From NCBI GenBank assembly GCA_021159005.1, contig JAGGSN010000143.1:1-34998 (forward strand): a stretch of 34,998 bases of DNA, given 5' to 3'. This DNA is from Candidatus Zixiibacteriota bacterium (lineage in GTDB: Bacteria; Zixibacteria; MSB-5A5; UBA10806; 4484-95). Each line of letters starts with the position of its first letter. The first letter of the stretch is position 1. Positions 1 through 8,097 of this stretch are shown here, piece by piece. The notes beneath the pieces are model-generated. The model was not told the DNA's origin. It saw only the letters and a program-made list of their open reading frames with translations, and did no database searches. The position numbers and the translations under genes are program-made.

Positions 1-117
1 AAGATACCCTAAGCAACCCCATATGAAGGCCTTAAGGAAACCAGCACGCCTACTGCAAAAACTGGGATAAATTCCAACATTATTATAGTAATTCCAATTA
101 CTAATCACTTATCAACC

Positions 118-271
118 CAGTAGGTCAAGCCGACTTGAGGCTTGACTTATTTTTAGTGGTTGGTGTACGTCCTCGTGCACCAACTTTTTTGCGATTGGTA
201 TATATCAATACCCAAATAATGTATTTGCCTTATTTGTGCTCAGTAGGTCAAGAATATTTGAAGCTTGACCT
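118..271. repeat. Pair of related hairpin repeats (TAGGTCAAG family)
   Basis: The 12-base string CAGTAGGTCAAG occurs at 118-129 and again at 241-252. Each copy opens an inverted repeat: AGGTCAAGCC at 122-131 pairs with 139-148, and AGGTCAAG at 245-252 pairs with CTTGACCT at 264-271. The loops differ (short at the first copy, 11 bases at the second), while both stems are kept. No coding frame of useful length crosses either copy. They look like dispersed palindromic intergenic elements; no function is assigned. Confidence 0.6.
156..184. repeat. Palindromic repeat, GTTGGTG family, copy 1
   Basis: A hairpin with arms 159-169 and 174-184 around a four-base loop TCCT; the 11-bp stem has one G-T wobble. 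The whole 29 bases are identical to 18992-19020, and a diverged relative lies at 32099-32130. It is followed by six T residues, so it could also work as a plus-strand terminator, but no plus-strand gene lies upstream in the window. Confidence 0.75.
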
Positions 272-287
272 ATTTAACCGGTAGGGT

Positions 288-310
288 CAAATCCGCCTGA
301 GGCGGATTTG
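288..310. repeat. Palindrome with TCCGCCTGAGGCGGA core
   Basis: Near-perfect 23-base palindrome with 11-base arms around a single central base. The 15-base core at 292-306 recurs at 34825-34839 inside a different repeat unit. It lies about 50 bases past the stop of the minus-strand barrel gene, but no T-run follows it on that strand, so a terminator role is not well supported. Confidence 0.6.
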
Positions 311-360
311 CCTGCTTCAACTGAACTATAGATTAATTAAATATCCAAGCTGTAATCATT

Positions 361-2094
361 CTAAAAGTGAAGGTCAAGCCGACCCATCACAACCGGCCCC
401 TTGCTGGTTTCATCAAACCTCTGGGCGATATCAATACGCAGCACTTCATTGACAATAAGACCAATACCAATATCAGTTTTGCATTTACTATCATTATACT
501 CTTGCTCGCCGAAACCGACTTTGCCGACATCGGCGAATAAAGAGGCAGTGAAATCATCAGAAAAATCGAAATAGTAGTCTAAGTTTGCCAGGATATATCT
601 GTTGCCGGCAAACTCCTTGTAATCATAGCCTCTTAATGAACCGACTCCGCCAAGGAAGAACCATTGGTTTAACGGCAATTGCTGGTCGGAATAGCCGCCT
701 CTTGCCCAAAAACCAAAATGTTGTTTACTGGTAAGTTTCAGGCTGCTATATAAAGCGGCTTTTACGATATCATATGAGTGGTCGCCGCCTAAGTCAGCAA
801 TTATTCCATCGCCGGCTGATTCCCATTTTACTTCGGCATACTGCCCGGAGGTTGGCCATGATTCGCTCAAACGATTATCCCAGCCGATTGTCAATCCTAT
901 CATCCGTAAATCGCCATTGATGCTTTCAAGTATAGAGGGATCATCACCGACTGTCGAATAATTTTGACGGAAATTTTTATTGCCGCCAAACAGCGCTGCA
1001 TTTGTGTTCTTAGTTAAAACTTCATTTGCTTGGGATGTGTAGCCGAGCTGTATGAATGCCTCGCCAGCCAGTTTTTGTCCAACATAGCCATTTATACCTT
1101 TGCGGTAATAGAAATCGTGAAAATCTTCTTTGAAAAGCAGGCTTGAGATTGAATTTTCGGAAATTTCAAATATCCATTCATCCGGCGTAGCAGCGCCGCG
1201 ATATATATTGCCGCCAAAATAAGCTGCCCAATCGTTGCCAAACTCCTGACGCAAGCCTAATTTATAATCCCATCTCTTCAGCGCGAACGCATACCCGGCA
1301 TTTATATCAACATCAGGTAGTTCCCCCTTGCCGTCGCTGTAATTAATGCCACATAGCAAAACCAAACCCTCAACTCGGTTATATCGAGCCGCTAAGTCAA
1401 AATCAGCGTCATTTGTTTGATGGCGATGTTTTATTTTTGGTATTGGTTTACCTTCTATTATTGCAGTACTGCGAGTTATAATCTCACCAAACGGCGCCTC
1501 TATATCACCGCCGGCAAAACTGCCTTCATACATAACAACATCACCAAATATCGAAACGACATCGCCGAAAACCTTGCCATACACCTTAACGTCGCCGGTT
1601 AATGAGACCACATCACCATTAATAACTTCATCAGAGTCTATTACCAGATTGTCAAAACTTACACGGTCTTCAGCATTATATCTGCTGGCATCAATTACTT
1701 TTTTATTGTTGTAAATATATTTTTTATGCGGCAATTTTAAATTAATGCTTAATCCATCGCGGTCATTATTGGTAAATATTAGATTATCAATATCTGCTTG
1801 AGAAAATTTCATTCCGTCGATAATAATTCCATCATTGCTGATAATTAATTCATTATTAATTTGAAAGGAGGAATCGCCGCTATCAGTTTTTACAGTCTTT
1901 TTTTCAGGAAAGTCCCACTCGTTCAGCATTACCGTTTTGACATCGCCGTCTTTACTATTTACCGATACTATAATGGTATCGCCATTAATGACAATTTCTA
2001 ATGTTTTGGGTTTTATATTTTTACCGCCGGCGGCGTTAGCAAGATTGCTGAGTAAAAACATTATACCAATAACTAAACAAGCTTTTAAATACAT
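361..2094 (-). CDS. Outer-membrane Omp85-type barrel protein with bactofilin-like N-terminal segment
   Basis: 577 residues. Residues 1-21 form a signal peptide ending in an ANA motif. Residues about 28-150 are a poorly recognisable beta-rich segment. Residues about 155-215 carry short GDV-containing repeats (VINGDVVSLTGDVKVYG and following) like the beta-helical repeats of bactofilin or polymer-forming proteins. From about 235 to the terminal Phe the chain reads as an outer-membrane beta barrel of the Omp85/surface-antigen type, with LRGY at 487-490 matching the conserved barrel loop motif and the C-terminus LDLHF suiting Bam recognition. No POTRA repeats are evident, unlike BamA at 27355. 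The start is chosen from the ATG preceded by GAGGTG at good spacing; a TATAAT box lies just upstream. Barrel assignment is fairly secure, the bactofilin-like part is by pattern only, and the transported or bound substrate is unknown. Confidence 0.72.
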   Translation of the reverse strand: MYLKACLVIGIMFLLSNLANAAGGKNIKPKTLEIVINGDTIIVSVNSKDGDVKTVMLNEWDFPEKKTVKTDSGDSSFQINNELIISNDGIIIDGMKFSQADIDNLIFTNNDRDGLSINLKLPHKKYIYNNKKVIDASRYNAEDRVSFDNLVIDSDEVINGDVVSLTGDVKVYGKVFGDVVSIFGDVVMYEGSFAGGDIEAPFGEIITRSTAIIEGKPIPKIKHRHQTNDADFDLAARYNRVEGLVLLCGINYSDGKGELPDVDINAGYAFALKRWDYKLGLRQEFGNDWAAYFGGNIYRGAATPDEWIFEISENSISSLLFKEDFHDFYYRKGINGYVGQKLAGEAFIQLGYTSQANEVLTKNTNAALFGGNKNFRQNYSTVGDDPSILESINGDLRMIGLTIGWDNRLSESWPTSGQYAEVKWESAGDGIIADLGGDHSYDIVKAALYSSLKLTSKQHFGFWARGGYSDQQLPLNQWFFLGGVGSLRGYDYKEFAGNRYILANLDYYFDFSDDFTASLFADVGKVGFGEQEYNDSKCKTDIGIGLIVNEVLRIDIAQRFDETSKGPVVMGRLDLHF

Positions 2095-2118
2095 GGCAAC
2101 ACCTCATTTTTAAATAAA

Positions 2119-2148
2119 ATTATAACGTCTCCTCACTGTTTTTGTTTA
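2119..2148 (-). promoter_or_regulatory. Sigma-70-like promoter for the barrel gene
   Basis: Read on the minus strand: TAAACA, an 18-base spacer, then a perfect TATAAT, ending about 25 bases before the ATG at 2094. The -35 box matches the consensus at four of six positions. Confidence 0.5.
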
Positions 2149-2380
2149 CGCATTTGAGGAAATATTGTTACATAAAAACAGCTGTAAATAGCAGCCCAGG
2201 TTTTCTCTGCTTCAGGCCAAATATCCGGACAGTCCGCCTTAGCTATAGAAAGTCTGTTCAGACTGTTAACAAAGAATCGTGTCGCTATATTATCAATAAG
2301 AGGAAAATATTTTTATAATTCTCATCACTGTAGATCATTGGTAAGACAGACATTCTTATCTGTCCGGGTCAGATGGGTTG

Positions 2381-2551
2381 AGGCTGTGCCAAAAGATTGA
2401 TTGAACAATCATTGCGGACATTTTGCTAATAAATCAGATGTATTGTTTGTAAATAAGTCATTGATTTGCAAAGGCATCGCGTAGGGGCGTATTGCAATAC
2501 GCCCCTACGCGCGTAATGGAATATAGACTTTTATAACTTTTGGCACAGCCT
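2381..2551. mobile_element. MITE-like element with 15-bp perfect terminal inverted repeats
   Basis: AGGCTGTGCCAAAAG at 2381-2395 is the exact inverse complement of 2537-2551, giving a 171-base element with no coding capacity. A second inverted pair lies outside it: AGACATTCTTA at 2348-2358 against 2551-2561, separated from the left terminal repeat by 22 bases. A 34-base palindrome sits inside at 2478-2511. No clear target-site duplication can be read, and no transposase is present, so this is a candidate non-autonomous element only. Confidence 0.45.
2478..2511. repeat. 34-base perfect palindrome
   Basis: Perfect palindrome with 17-base arms centred between 2494 and 2495. Sixteen of its bases (GCAATACGCCCCTACG, 2494-2509) recur at 6219-6234 inside another repeat unit, so it is a shared mobile or exchangeable core rather than a terminator of a local gene. 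Confidence 0.7.
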
Positions 2552-2616
2552 AAGAATGTCTGGCCTATTAACTGCTCTTATAAAATATGTTGAACATTTA
2601 ACATTAATAACACACC

Positions 2617-2759
2617 CCTAATCCCTCTCAAGAGGGGAATAATAAACAAGAAGGCGTTTGGCAGCTGCCGGACACCCCTATGCGCGGCGGTATATATCAT
2701 CCTAAAACATAAGATATTATTTCGTCAACATCCTAACCCTTCTCAAGAAGGGAATAATA
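2617..2759. repeat. Two copies of a CCCTCTCAAGAGGG hairpin repeat
   Basis: Two 28-base copies at 2617-2644 and 2732-2759 differ at three positions only. Two of these (ninth and eighteenth base) are paired with each other in the stem: C-G in the first copy, T-A in the second. The third change turns a T-G wobble into C-G. The stem is therefore preserved while the sequence changes. Confidence 0.65.
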
Positions 2760-2792
2760 TTTGCGTTAACACGTTATATGATTATACAATTT

Positions 2793-2821
2793 AAAAATCC
2801 CCCGTCAGCGGCAGGGGATTT
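2793..2821 (-). terminator. Rho-independent terminator after the KAS III-like gene
   Basis: Read on the minus strand: AAATCCCC, a loop of about 11 bases, GGGGATTT, then further T residues. It lies about 50 bases past the stop of the minus-strand ketoacyl synthase gene and fits in position and strand. Confidence 0.55.
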
Positions 2822-2867
2822 AGGCTTGTGCTGATTACATCTGTTGGAAAAATTAATTAATCATCAA

Positions 2868-3950
2868 TCACGGGATTCGATAAACCATAGAGTTGATATT
2901 CATGCCAGCGCCAACCGAGGCAAATACTAAAATATTGTCTTTTTTAGCGTTGTAGTTCTCAATCTTATCCTTATACAGCAGGTCAAGCAGAGTCGGCAAA
3001 GTGGCTACCGAGGTATTTCCCAACCGTGATATAATCATCGGCATTACGTAAGGCGGAATATTTTTCTCGCCATATAATTTATAAATGCGCTTTAATATCA
3101 CTTCATCCATCTTGGCATTTGCTTGATGGATAAGCACATTATCAACATCGTCAAGAGACAATCCTGCTTTATCAAGACCCTCCCTGACAACCAGCGGAAC
3201 CGTAGTTATTGCATACTGGTATAATTTATGACCGTTCATCTTGAGGTACAATTCATCGCTATGATTATTAGGGCTGCAAGTTTTATCCATCCGCAGCATA
3301 TAGGCGTAATCCAGGGTATCAGACCTGGCGGCATGTGATAATATTCCAACCGGTTCATCGCTTTCTATGCCCTCGATAATGGTTGCGCCGGCGCCATCTG
3401 CATATATCATGCTATCCCGGTCATGGGGATCGGAAATACGGGAAAGGGTGTCGGCGCCAATAACCAAAGCTCGCTTGGCATCTCCCGATTTGATATAATA
3501 ATCAGCCTGTATCATCGCCTGAAGCCAGCCGGGACAGCCAAATGGCAAATCATATGCGATTGTTTTGGGATTTTCAATTTTTAAAGTATGCTTAACTCTT
3601 GCCGCAAGACTGGGAACAAAATCGGATCGTTTATTGTCTTTTTTAACATCACCGAAATTATGAGCTACTATTATGTAATCGAGACTTTCTTTGTCTGTTT
3701 TCGATGATTCGAGCGCTTCTTGCGCCGCGAAGAAAGCGATATTGGAATTAACAAGATCGTCAGTAACGTATCTCCTTTCAACGATGCCGGTTATCTCCAC
3801 GAGTTTGCTTACAATCTCATCATTTGTTTTATCGAATTTATTGCCGCCAGGGTCATAAAACTCATTTTTAAGAAAATCCTCATTAGGAATTTTTCTCGTT
3901 GGGATATAACAGCCAGTTCCCGTAACTATAGAATAGATATTTTTCTTCAT
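2868..3950 (-). CDS. 3-oxoacyl-ACP synthase III family protein (FabH-like)
   Basis: 360 residues from the chosen start. The thiolase-fold Cys-His-Asn triad is complete: Cys139 in LPFGCPGWL, His275 in VLIHQANAK, Asn312 in RLGNTSVAT. DGAGATIIEG near residue 185 is also typical. The family condenses an acyl-CoA with malonyl-ACP to start fatty-acid chains; some relatives make other short ketoacyl products. There is no adjacent acyl carrier protein, fabD or fabG, so this may be a specialised or second KAS III rather than the housekeeping FabH. An open frame continues upstream to 4076, but a strong promoter (3988-4015) falls inside that extension, and the first conserved residues follow the ATG at 3950, which has AAGAG upstream. 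The gene stands alone between its own promoter and terminator. Confidence 0.85.
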   Translation of the reverse strand: MKKNIYSIVTGTGCYIPTRKIPNEDFLKNEFYDPGGNKFDKTNDEIVSKLVEITGIVERRYVTDDLVNSNIAFFAAQEALESSKTDKESLDYIIVAHNFGDVKKDNKRSDFVPSLAARVKHTLKIENPKTIAYDLPFGCPGWLQAMIQADYYIKSGDAKRALVIGADTLSRISDPHDRDSMIYADGAGATIIEGIESDEPVGILSHAARSDTLDYAYMLRMDKTCSPNNHSDELYLKMNGHKLYQYAITTVPLVVREGLDKAGLSLDDVDNVLIHQANAKMDEVILKRIYKLYGEKNIPPYVMPMIISRLGNTSVATLPTLLDLLYKDKIENYNAKKDNILVFASVGAGMNINSMVYRIP

Positions 3951-3987
3951 ATTAACACTCTTAAAATTTGATTTGACATAATGTGCT

Positions 3988-4015
3988 ATTATGTAAAAAA
4001 TAATAATAAAGTCAA
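3988..4015 (-). promoter_or_regulatory. Sigma-70-like promoter for the KAS III-like gene
   Basis: On the minus strand: TTGACT, a 16-base spacer, CATAAT, each matching the consensus at five of six positions, about 38 bases upstream of the ATG at 3950. It also rules against the longer upstream start. Confidence 0.6.
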
Positions 4016-4468
4016 CTACTTTTCTAAGACTCATTGATAAATTTGATATATCTAAAATGGAGCATATCATCATCATTAAATATGGTAATTTGCTAATCCA
4101 TTCAAGTTATAACCCCAAAAAAGGGTTTACCTTATGCAAAGATTGTCGATAAAGCATATAAATACATGAAGTTGCATGCTACGCAATCAAACAGGGATTT
4201 TCAACGGGAATTAAAGCAGATAGGAATAATTACCAGACGATTTTTATTTCATTTTATTCATAAAAACAACCAGAATGTTTATATGATATTAAACAAACGA
4301 AAGAACGTTCAATGATAGCTATATTTATAATTAACAAAATTTTGCTATTGGGTTTTACATTATTATGAGTAGAGCAGAATGCCGCCGTCAGCTGAAACTG
4401 AAAAATTAAAGGCAATGAAACATTTTTTTGATATTATCAAAGCTAGATATTAGAGGGAATCATCCATA
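4016..4468. other. Divergent intergenic stretch without a supported gene
   Basis: AT-rich DNA between the leftward KAS III-like gene and the rightward TPR-sulfotransferase. Only very short frames exist, including 4365-4409 and 4379-4453. A short inverted repeat, CCCC-AAAAAA-GGG, occurs near 4112-4125. No RNA gene or clear promoter was recognised. Confidence 0.5.
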
Positions 4469-6148
4469 ATGGGCAAGACTAAAAAACGTCGCAAATTAAA
4501 ACATAAAAGAAAAACCGGCGCTGCTATTAATATATCCGATATACAAAACCTGTTTCAGCAAGCGGTTTTTAAGCATCAGTCAGGACAATTACAGCAGGCA
4601 GAACAGTTATATATCCGAATACTAAAAACAATTCCGGATAATACTGACGTTTTAAATAATCTTGGCATTGCTCAACAGGGACAGGGTAAATTAGATGAAG
4701 CGCTCGATAGTTTCAATCGGGCGCGGAGAATCAATCCAAACGATGCCGAGACATACAACAATATCGGCAATGTATTTCAGGCGAAAGATATGCCGGATGA
4801 AGCGATTGAAAATTATCATCACGTCTTGAAAATTAAACCTGAACATGAAAAAGCATGCAACAACCTTGGCTTGGCGCTTTTAGAACAAGACAAGGCGGAT
4901 GAAGCGGTTGCCAGCTTTAATCGAGCAATAAATATCAATCCCGGCTTTGCGGATGCATATAATAATCTCGGCAATGTTTTAAAAGAGCTTGGCAGGCTTG
5001 ATGAAGCTGATGATAACTATCGCAAAGCAATCAAAGTTGACCCGAACTTTGCTAAGGCATACACGAATATGGCATATATAAAGAAGCACGCCGATTATAA
5101 TGATGATATCAGGGCAATGGAAGACTTGATAGAAAAGCCTGAACTTACAGATATGCAGAAAATGCATCTATGTTTCGGATTGGGAAAAGCGTTCGAGGAC
5201 CTGCATGAGTATGAGAAGTCATTCGGCTTTATCAAGGATGGCAATAAACTTAAGAGAAGTAATTATAACTACTATATCTCAGACGATGAGAAACACTTTA
5301 ATAGGATAATTAATACATTCGATGAACGGATGTTTCAACAGTATTCCGGCTCTGGCTGCAAGGACAATACTCCGATATTCATTGTGGGCATGCCTCGTTC
5401 GGGCACATCGTTGATTGAACAGATACTGGCAAGCCATCATGATATATATGGCGCGGGCGAACTGCTATATATGGGAAAGATAATATCAGGGGCAGGCTAT
5501 AAGGCAGAGTATGGCAAGTTTCCCGATTATTTAAGCAATCTTAATCGAGATGATTTAATTAGGCTTGGGCAGGATTATGTAAATCACCTCAGACGACATT
5601 CGTCATCGGCAAAACATATAACCGATAAGATGCCTCATAATTTCCTGCATATAGGTTTGATAAAATTGATTTTGCCGAACGCAAAGATTATTCATTGCCG
5701 GCGCGACCCGATGGATACCTGCTTTTCATGCTATAAAACTCATTTTACGGGGGCGCTCAAATTCGCGTATGATATGACTGAACTGGGACAGTATTACAAT
5801 CTTTATCAGAATCTTATGGCGCATTGGCATAAGGTAATGCCGGGTTATATCCTTGATGTTCGATACGAGGATGTTATTAACGACCAGCAATCACAGACGG
5901 AACGGATGTTGGATTTTCTCGATTTGTCATGGGATGATGCTTGTCTATCGTTTCATAAAACCAAAAGGCCGGTGCGAACCGCCAGTTCTGTGCAGGTGCG
6001 AAATCCAATATACAGCAGTTCTATCAAACTCTGGAAACACCATGAAAAGCAATTGGAGCCTTTGTTAAAGGCGCTCAGTATATCAAAAGAAAAAAGTATG
6101 GTTATAGAGTCGAGTAATCAAACGGCTGATATTGAAATCTTAAGCTGA
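4469..6148 (+). CDS. TPR-repeat sulfotransferase
   Basis: 559 residues. The first 17 residues are strongly basic (GKTKKRRKLKHKRK), so this is not a signal peptide. Residues about 27-205 hold about five tetratricopeptide repeats with the usual NNLG and NPNDAETYNNIG spacing. From about 300 a sulfotransferase domain begins with PIFIVGMPRSGTSLIEQ (302-318), the PAPS 5'-phosphate loop. A 3'-phosphate-binding region follows at IIHCRRDPMDTCFS (407-420). This TPR plus Sulfotransfer_3 layout resembles bacterial tyrosylprotein-sulfotransferase-like enzymes that move sulfate from PAPS to a protein or glycan, probably in the cytoplasm since no export signal is seen. The acceptor is unknown. The next gene is a Wzi-like surface-glycan barrel, so a role in modifying a surface glycan is possible but inferred. 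The ATG has GAGGG upstream. Confidence 0.82.
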   Translation: MGKTKKRRKLKHKRKTGAAINISDIQNLFQQAVFKHQSGQLQQAEQLYIRILKTIPDNTDVLNNLGIAQQGQGKLDEALDSFNRARRINPNDAETYNNIGNVFQAKDMPDEAIENYHHVLKIKPEHEKACNNLGLALLEQDKADEAVASFNRAININPGFADAYNNLGNVLKELGRLDEADDNYRKAIKVDPNFAKAYTNMAYIKKHADYNDDIRAMEDLIEKPELTDMQKMHLCFGLGKAFEDLHEYEKSFGFIKDGNKLKRSNYNYYISDDEKHFNRIINTFDERMFQQYSGSGCKDNTPIFIVGMPRSGTSLIEQILASHHDIYGAGELLYMGKIISGAGYKAEYGKFPDYLSNLNRDDLIRLGQDYVNHLRRHSSSAKHITDKMPHNFLHIGLIKLILPNAKIIHCRRDPMDTCFSCYKTHFTGALKFAYDMTELGQYYNLYQNLMAHWHKVMPGYILDVRYEDVINDQQSQTERMLDFLDLSWDDACLSFHKTKRPVRTASSVQVRNPIYSSSIKLWKHHEKQLEPLLKALSISKEKSMVIESSNQTADIEILS

Positions 6149-6188
6149 ACAATGAATCGATTTAATGATGCTGACGAATCAAAGATAA

Positions 6189-6262
6189 TTTCACGGAAAA
6201 GTGAAAAAGAGGGCATATGCAATACGCCCCTACGAGTTGATGTATGCAAAGTTAGATTTATT
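6189..6262. repeat. Composite palindromic repeat, copy 1
   Basis: The unit begins with the hairpin TTTCAC-GGAAAA-GTGAAA and the string GTGAAAAAGAGGG. It then carries the core GCAATACGCCCCTACG, followed by GTTGATGTA and a GTTAGATTTA tail. Its flanks match 34796-34875, but the core there is different. It lies between the sulfotransferase and the Wzi-like gene and has no coding capacity. Confidence 0.6.
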
Positions 6263-6347
6263 GCTAAAATTCAAGTACAAAATCCGGGATTAAAAGTATT
6301 GATCTAATTATTATGTTTGTTGACGATAGGTAGTTAAAGAGAAAGCA

Positions 6348-7886
6348 ATGAAATACATAAACCAATTAATGACGACGCTTATTATATCTATGTTGATAAT
6401 TGTTCCATCTTTATCATTCGGTGATACTGCTTTCCCGATAGGACAGATTCCTTTTAGTTTCGACTATAAGCTTATCTGCCGGACAGCGATAAGCTCCGGC
6501 AAATTGAATCGATTGCCGCCAGTTGGGCCTTATTATAGCTCTACCTTTGATAATATATTCAGTAATCGGGAAATGTCTTCGGCTTTGAAAATGGCTGATA
6601 AAATCCCTGAAAATGATATTCGTTTATTTTCAATAGCAACTGAAAAATTTCAATCAGAGAAAAACACTAAAACAGAAGATATGTTCTCATTCATAGGCGG
6701 GGCGAATTATCAGCCATCGAAATATTTCGGCGCTTTGTTTATGTTTAAACTCGACCGCGCCAAAGCGATTGACCCGGACTACATCGGCAAGAAATGGCGC
6801 GGCTTAGCCGGTGATATAGAAACAGCCGCCATATATTTTAAGAAAAATAATCTGACCCTAACGCTTGGCAGGCAAAGAATATTCTGGGGTCCTCAGCCGG
6901 TGAATCTGATGTTCTCGGAAACCGCCGAACCGCTTGATATTTTCTCGGCAGGCTACAAGAAGGGAAGACTGTCTTTCAATTTCCTATTTGCCCGTCTTGA
7001 TGGCAGCCGTCCGGATTCTATTGATTATCTGCGTTTTCCAGCTTATTCATTCAAAGACAATCGCTATATAGCCGCGCATCGTCTCGATATTTTGCTGTAT
7101 AAGAATTGCCGGCTTGGCTTTTTTGAATCCTCGCTTTTTGGCGGGGAGGGCAGGCCGCCGGAGCTTTACTATCTCAACCCTTTGCAGTTTTTCCATATTG
7201 CCCAGCTCAATGAGAATATGGATGACAATACTATTCTCGGTCTTGATTTTATAATATTGCCAGCCCGCAGTTATAGTATCTATGGCCAATTGCTTGTTGA
7301 TGATTTCCAGATTGACAGGAAAACGCAGGGCGACCAGGAGCCGAATGAAATTGGCGTTATGGCCGGTTTGTTTAAAGCAGGCAAACCGGGTTCTCTTTCG
7401 CCCGATATCAAAATCGAATATACTCGAATCACAAACCGAACATATCATCAGATTATTCCGCGCAACAGGTATCTTTACCGCAATAAGCTTTTGGGACATC
7501 CTCTTGGCTCTGATTCGGATTCGCTTTCGCTGTTAGTGCGGTTCTGGCCGGATGTTCATCGCTATGCCGAAATAGAGATAGCCTGGCGACGTAATGGCGA
7601 GGGGTCAATCTATAAGCCGTGGGATATGCCCTGGCTTGAGATGGAGGGCGACTATGATGAGCCGTTCCCTACGGGTATAGCCGAGAAATCATTGTATATT
7701 GCATTGCGCGCGCAGGGTTATCTGCCGTTTTCACGATATACAGCCGACCATTTATTTATTTCCTTAGATGCCGGTTATGGTTCGATAAAGAATTATCAGA
7801 ATATAAGCGGCGCTAATACTTCTACATCCTGGTTGAATTTTTCGTTAAGCTGGCTTGGTTTTTGGGATATTAATATGGCTGAATAA
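6348..7886 (+). CDS. Wzi-like outer-membrane capsule-assembly barrel protein
   Basis: 512 residues. Signal peptide at about 1-25 with a hydrophobic core (TLIISMLIIVPSLSFG). The rest is rich in alternating aromatic and polar beta strands. LTLGRQRIFWGP at 171-182 matches the GRQ-xx-WGP signature of the Wzi family. Downstream, LYYLNPLQFFHIAQLNEN and LYGQ/DDFQ-type strands (about 275-325) also fit the family. Wzi proteins are outer-membrane lectin-like barrels that hold or assemble capsular or other surface polysaccharide. The length is normal for the family. No polymerase or glycosyltransferase cluster is adjacent. It could be co-expressed with the sulfotransferase upstream, but a repeat-bearing gap of about 200 bases separates them. 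The start is set by the signal peptide; the ribosome site (AAAGAGAAAG) is weak. Confidence 0.72.
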   Translation: MKYINQLMTTLIISMLIIVPSLSFGDTAFPIGQIPFSFDYKLICRTAISSGKLNRLPPVGPYYSSTFDNIFSNREMSSALKMADKIPENDIRLFSIATEKFQSEKNTKTEDMFSFIGGANYQPSKYFGALFMFKLDRAKAIDPDYIGKKWRGLAGDIETAAIYFKKNNLTLTLGRQRIFWGPQPVNLMFSETAEPLDIFSAGYKKGRLSFNFLFARLDGSRPDSIDYLRFPAYSFKDNRYIAAHRLDILLYKNCRLGFFESSLFGGEGRPPELYYLNPLQFFHIAQLNENMDDNTILGLDFIILPARSYSIYGQLLVDDFQIDRKTQGDQEPNEIGVMAGLFKAGKPGSLSPDIKIEYTRITNRTYHQIIPRNRYLYRNKLLGHPLGSDSDSLSLLVRFWPDVHRYAEIEIAWRRNGEGSIYKPWDMPWLEMEGDYDEPFPTGIAEKSLYIALRAQGYLPFSRYTADHLFISLDAGYGSIKNYQNISGANTSTSWLNFSLSWLGFWDINMAE

Positions 7887-7921
7887 GAAAAATATTGCTA
7901 TTTATATTTCGCCATTTTTGT

Positions 7922-7946
7922 GCTGTCGGAAGTTACTTCCGACAGC
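7922..7946. repeat. Palindromic repeat, CTGTC family, copy 1
   Basis: Perfect inverted repeat with 12-base arms GCTGTCGGAAGT and ACTTCCGACAGC around one base. It belongs with similar hairpins at 18944-18967, 19024-19046 and 22752-22784. It lies 36 bases after the Wzi-like stop codon and could reduce read-through, but no T-run follows. Confidence 0.65.
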
Positions 7947-8097
7947 TGCCGGATGCCAGCACATGTTAAGATTTGTGAATAATGCAGGCTATTCATATTT
8001 CACCTTGCATTTTTTAATATCCAATTGCAAAATCATCGAGTAATTATATATCAACATTTAGCTTGGAAAATTACGGCGTCTTATATATCTTCAAACC

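Larger units (their letters stand above)
1..360. other. Non-coding left edge with small hairpin repeats
   Basis: No open frame of credible length was found on either strand. The stretch holds the TAGGTCAAG hairpin pair, a GTTGGTG hairpin and the 288-310 palindrome. The first 120 bases show nothing recognisable apart from a 23-codon minus-strand ORF, which is listed among the rejected items. Confidence 0.6.
2095..2867. other. Repeat-rich gap of about 770 bases
   Basis: No credible gene. It contains the promoter of the leftward barrel gene, a hairpin at 2345-2364, a possible miniature inverted-repeat element (2381-2551), a 34-base perfect palindrome inside it, two related hairpins at 2617-2644 and 2732-2759, and a leftward terminator at 2793-2821. 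The string GACTGTTAACAA at 2261-2272 also occurs at 22789-22800. The whole stretch looks like a landing area for small repeats. Confidence 0.6.

Noticed and set aside
9-80. Minus-strand 23-residue hydrophobic ORF (MLEFIPVFAVGV...)
   Set aside because: It ends in TAG at 9-11 before the window edge and is too short to support; at most the stub of a decayed membrane-protein gene.
2478-2511. The 34-base palindrome as a bidirectional terminator
   Set aside because: No T-run on either side and no gene ends close by; its half recurs in another repeat.
2300-2870. CRISPR array in the repeat-rich gap
   Set aside because: Repeats differ in sequence and spacing and are palindromic elements of several families; no regular repeat-spacer pattern and no cas gene.
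3951-4076. Upstream extension of the KAS III-like frame by 42 codons
   Set aside because: A promoter (3988-4015) lies inside it, its residues are unlike the family, and the ATG at 3950 fits the conserved N-terminus.
4365-4453. Short ORFs MSRAECRRQLKLKN (4365-4409) and a 24-residue frame (4379-4453)
   Set aside because: They resemble the basic start of TPR proteins but stop quickly and lack ribosome sites; chance or a remnant.
7047-7499. 150-residue minus-strand ORF
   Set aside because: Antisense shadow of the Wzi-like gene.
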